Origin: CAWEDP01 sp963807925
GTDB lineage: Bacteria; Acidobacteriota; Vicinamibacteria; Vicinamibacterales; CAVVIG01
Assembly: GCA_963807925.1 (NCBI GenBank)
Contig: CAWEDP010000002.1
Coordinates: forward strand, 2,480,001-2,544,000
Length of the DNA: 64,000 bases
Direction of reading: 5' to 3'
In this document: one piece after another, positions 61,783 through 64,000 of the stretch
How the letters are laid out: each line of letters begins with the position of its first letter
Numbering within the stretch: the stretch's first letter is position 1
Made by a program: the position numbers and the translations under genes
Notes under the pieces: model-generated
The model's input: only the letters and a program-made list of their open reading frames with translations
Told to the model about the DNA's origin: nothing
The model's database searches: none

Positions 61783-63035
61783 TCATCGAAGTCGGTGCGA
61801 ATATACCGGCTGAGGATATCGGGGCTGCGGGGCATGAGACTCCGCACGGCCCTTTCGCGGCGAGCGCAACCTCCGCTCGTCCATCGCTGCCAGGCCGTCC
61901 TGCGCGGCCATCATTCCGAACACCAGCCATGTGACCTTTCGAACCTCCCAGTTGTTCGAGAGGACCCCTATCAGCCAGCACAGCATCAGCACCGCCCACA
62001 ACTTTCGCTCCGACGAGGGCATGCGAACGATCGCGACGCCACACGCCGCCAGGAGCCCTCCGAAAATCGTCAACCCGACGATGCCCTGCTCGACAAGCAC
62101 GGCGATCGGCAGGTTGTGGGGCGCAGCCAGCTTGCCCAGCTGGGGCAGAACCGCCGTTCCGTATGCGCCGGCGCCGATGCCGAGGAAGGGATGCTCCGGA
62201 AACACGTCGAGTCCGGCCATCCAGATGTCACGCCGGCCCGTCATCGCTCCGCCCTCGAGCAGCTCCGATTTGACCGAGAGCACGCGCGCCCACGTGCCCT
62301 GGGGAACGACGACGAAGGTCGCGCCCGTGCCGATGACGAGGATCGCCATCGTGGCGATCAACGCGCCGCGCGACTGCTTCGGGAACATCAGAGGCGCCAT
62401 CGACAGCGACAGGAGGCCTGCGAGAAACGCGCTTCTCGTGCCTGTCAACAAGATGGCGACCGGCGTCACCGCGACGTAGACCAGCAGGGTCGCGCGAACC
62501 ATCGCGCGCAGCCTGCCCGAATAACTGTGCATCAGATACAAGGCCATCGGGATCCCGGCAACCAAGGTCAGTCCGAGATCGTCGGCATTGATCCCGCTCA
62601 TGGAGTACCGATCTTTCAGGTACCAGGTACCTGGACGCCCGAATGAAAGCTGTTGAACACACCACCCACCGGCACGAACGCGCCGAGACAGTACGCCAGC
62701 AGCAACGCGTGCTGCTCTTTTCGCGTTCGCGCGAATTCGTGAATCACCCACGCGCTTCCAAGCAACTGCGCGTAGGTCCACACGCGAACGACCGTGTCCG
62801 GGTAGGAGATGCTCCAGAGGAGAGTCAACGCGCTCGAAACGGTGAACGCGGTCGCGAGCACCAGGATCGCGTTCGGCTTTCGAAACCGTCCCTCCATCGC
62901 GAGCGTGAGGAAGCCGACGCCGAGCGTTGCGACGCCCATCAGACGACTGAGGGCTCCGAAGCCCTCGACGGCGACCACGTCCCACGGCACCGTGAAGACG
63001 AAGGCCACCAGGAGCAGACGAGTGAACTTACGCAC
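61783..63035 (-). CDS. O-antigen ligase/polymerase-like membrane protein, frame broken at 62626-62631
   Basis: A Wzy/WaaL-type protein with about ten hydrophobic segments. The first part (RKFTRLLLVAFVFTVPWDVV, from GTG 63035) reaches FHSGVQ. The second (RYSMSGINADDLGLTLVAGI onward, with the periplasmic loop WMAGLDVFPEHPFLGIGAGA) is in another frame. Restoring CAGTACTGG from CAGGTACCTGG gives SGVQYWYLKDRYSMSG and 416 aa; 1253 bases is two above a multiple of three, as needed. The H-P-F-L-G-I-G-A-G motif is typical of the ligase loop. It overlaps the GT2 stop by eight bases. Confidence 0.85.
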
Positions 63036-63996
63036 GGCGACTCGACGTTTCTGGCAGCGGATCCGACGCTCGCGCCGCACGGCCGAGCGCGCTGGTCAAC
63101 CCGTGCTTGACGCCCGCCAGGCGGTCCAGCCACGGCAACGGCACCCACGTCAGCAGGAGCAGAACGTAGGCGGTCGCCGCAACCGGGTTCGCAGAGACCG
63201 CCTCGAGATAGCAGCGGCGCGCTTCCCGCGGATCGCGCGCACCCCGGTGATACCACCATCCGCTCTCGAGCAGGTGCAGGTGCAGCACGCGCTCGGCCAC
63301 CATCTTCTCGCGATGCTTCGCGCGAAACAGCTCACGCGCCCGCGTCGTGGACCCGATGTTGGCGGTGATTCTGCCGGCATCGTCGCCCTTGGTCACGCGG
63401 GCGAGCGCTTCCGGCACGATGTCCGCGGCAAACCGCTCGGCAAGCCTCAGCCACAGGTCCATCTCCTGTGCGGCCGGAAGCGTCTCGTCAAACCCGCCCG
63501 TCTCCAGAACCGCGCTCCGGCGCACCATCCCTACCGTCGTTTCGCCGACCACGTTGTCGGTCAGCAGCGCGCGACTCAGGTCGGACCGCCGGCGTGGAAT
63601 GTAACGCTCGACCGTGCCGTCGGAATAGACCCGCTCGGACCCGGTGTAGACGAGCGCCACTTGCCCGCTCGAGGACTCGAACACCGCCAGTTGCCGCTCC
63701 AGCTTGGTCGGCAGCCATTCGTCGTCGGAGTCCAGGAACGCGACATACGGCGCAGACCCCGCGCGGATGCCGGTATTCCGCGCCGCGCTGCCGCCTCGAT
63801 TCTTGTCGTGACGGATGAGCCTGATGCGGGGATCGGTCAGCGCGGCCACCGCTTCGCCGGTGCCGTCGGTCGATCCGTCGTCGACCACGATGAGCTCGAA
63901 ATCCTGGCACGTTTGCGCGAGGACGCTGGCGATCGCACGGCGGACCGCCGCCTCCCTGTTGAAGACCGGGACAACCACGGTGACCTTGGGCGGCAT
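63028..63996 (-). CDS. Glycosyltransferase family 2
   Basis: A 322-aa GT2 starting KVTVVVPVFNREAAVRRAIA. VVDDGSTDGTGEAV and YVAFLDSDDEWLPTKLERQ (DXD) complete the GT-A core, and GGFDETLPAAQEMDLWLRL is the acceptor-side ED-like motif. The C-terminal end has one hydrophobic stretch (TAYVLLLLTWVPLPWL) that may anchor it to the membrane. The ATG is four bases from the right edge, so upstream genes of the locus lie outside the window. Confidence 0.9.
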   Translation of the reverse strand: MPPKVTVVVPVFNREAAVRRAIASVLAQTCQDFELIVVDDGSTDGTGEAVAALTDPRIRLIRHDKNRGGSAARNTGIRAGSAPYVAFLDSDDEWLPTKLERQLAVFESSSGQVALVYTGSERVYSDGTVERYIPRRRSDLSRALLTDNVVGETTVGMVRRSAVLETGGFDETLPAAQEMDLWLRLAERFAADIVPEALARVTKGDDAGRITANIGSTTRARELFRAKHREKMVAERVLHLHLLESGWWYHRGARDPREARRCYLEAVSANPVAATAYVLLLLTWVPLPWLDRLAGVKHGLTSALGRAARASDPLPETSSRRA

Positions 63997-64000
63997 TGAC

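Noticed and set aside
24699..63996. Exosortase/PEP-CTERM-type export linked to this locus.
   Set aside because: I found no exosortase, no PEP-CTERM protein and no PrsK/PrsR-like regulators in the window. Export is explained by Wzm/Wzt.

Overview
This is a 64 kb stretch of high-GC DNA, roughly two thirds G+C by eye, with no rRNA, tRNA, phage or transposase genes. The gene content suggests Acidobacteriota, most likely a Vicinamibacteria-type soil or metagenome lineage. The signs are a periplasmic S46 dipeptidyl-peptidase, many secreted single-domain enzymes, a BlaI/BlaR1 pair whose sensor ends in a TonB-like domain, and a GTCCGGC-TGAA-GCCGGAC hairpin repeat. The assignment is an inference from gene families, not from a marker gene.

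Region 1 (1-22.2 kb) is a loose collection of metabolic and secreted proteins, mostly on the minus strand. It holds an S46 peptidase, Bcp peroxiredoxin, a secreted alpha/beta hydrolase, small enzymes (NTF2-like, DUF952, two cupins, OsmC, SDR, a PNPOx-like protein), a YtcJ-type amidohydrolase, a VOC protein, a glucose/sorbosone-dehydrogenase-like propeller, an NHL propeller, a Tat-exported cyclase, a metallo-beta-lactamase-fold protein, an arylamine N-acetyltransferase, RarD, DUF1697 and Ogt. A decayed BlaI/BlaR1 regulator pair lies at 11.34-12.37 kb, with its promoter/operator still recognisable.

Region 2 (22.2-64 kb, continuing past the right edge) is one very large surface-polysaccharide locus, entirely on the minus strand and tightly packed with many 1-8 nt gene overlaps. 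Reading with transcription (right to left), it holds a GT2; an O-antigen-ligase-like membrane protein; an AsnB-like amidotransferase; a GT4; a remnant of an FkbM methyltransferase; a DegT aminotransferase; more glycosyltransferases; a WcaJ-type initiating sugar transferase; two methyltransferases; a secreted beta-helix (pectate-lyase-like) protein; and a second AsnB. Next come a CDP/dTDP-sugar and branched-sugar module (RfbC-like epimerase, DUF4910, C-methyltransferase, RfbF, PIG-L deacetylase, GT2, epimerase), an FAD oxidoreductase/2OG oxygenase/SGNH tailoring trio, an ABC exporter (Wzm/Wzt with a C-terminal glycan-binding domain), an sxtI-sxtJ-sxtK-like carbamoylation module with a second SGNH protein, an FkbM methyltransferase and a CapD/WbpM-type sugar dehydratase. 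Together these could build, decorate (methyl, carbamoyl, amino, amide, probably acyl) and export a complex heteropolysaccharide.

The most striking observation is that five polysaccharide genes carry reading-frame breaks, and all five are repaired by the same edit: removing one C directly 3' of a sense-strand GTAC (in two cases also the G before it). No such break was seen in the first 29 kb. This points to a systematic consensus error at a modified GTAC, or to a genuine mutational or phase-variation process acting on that tetranucleotide. Candidate sigma-54 promoters (GG-N10-GC with TTGCA) occur in the three larger gaps within the polysaccharide locus.
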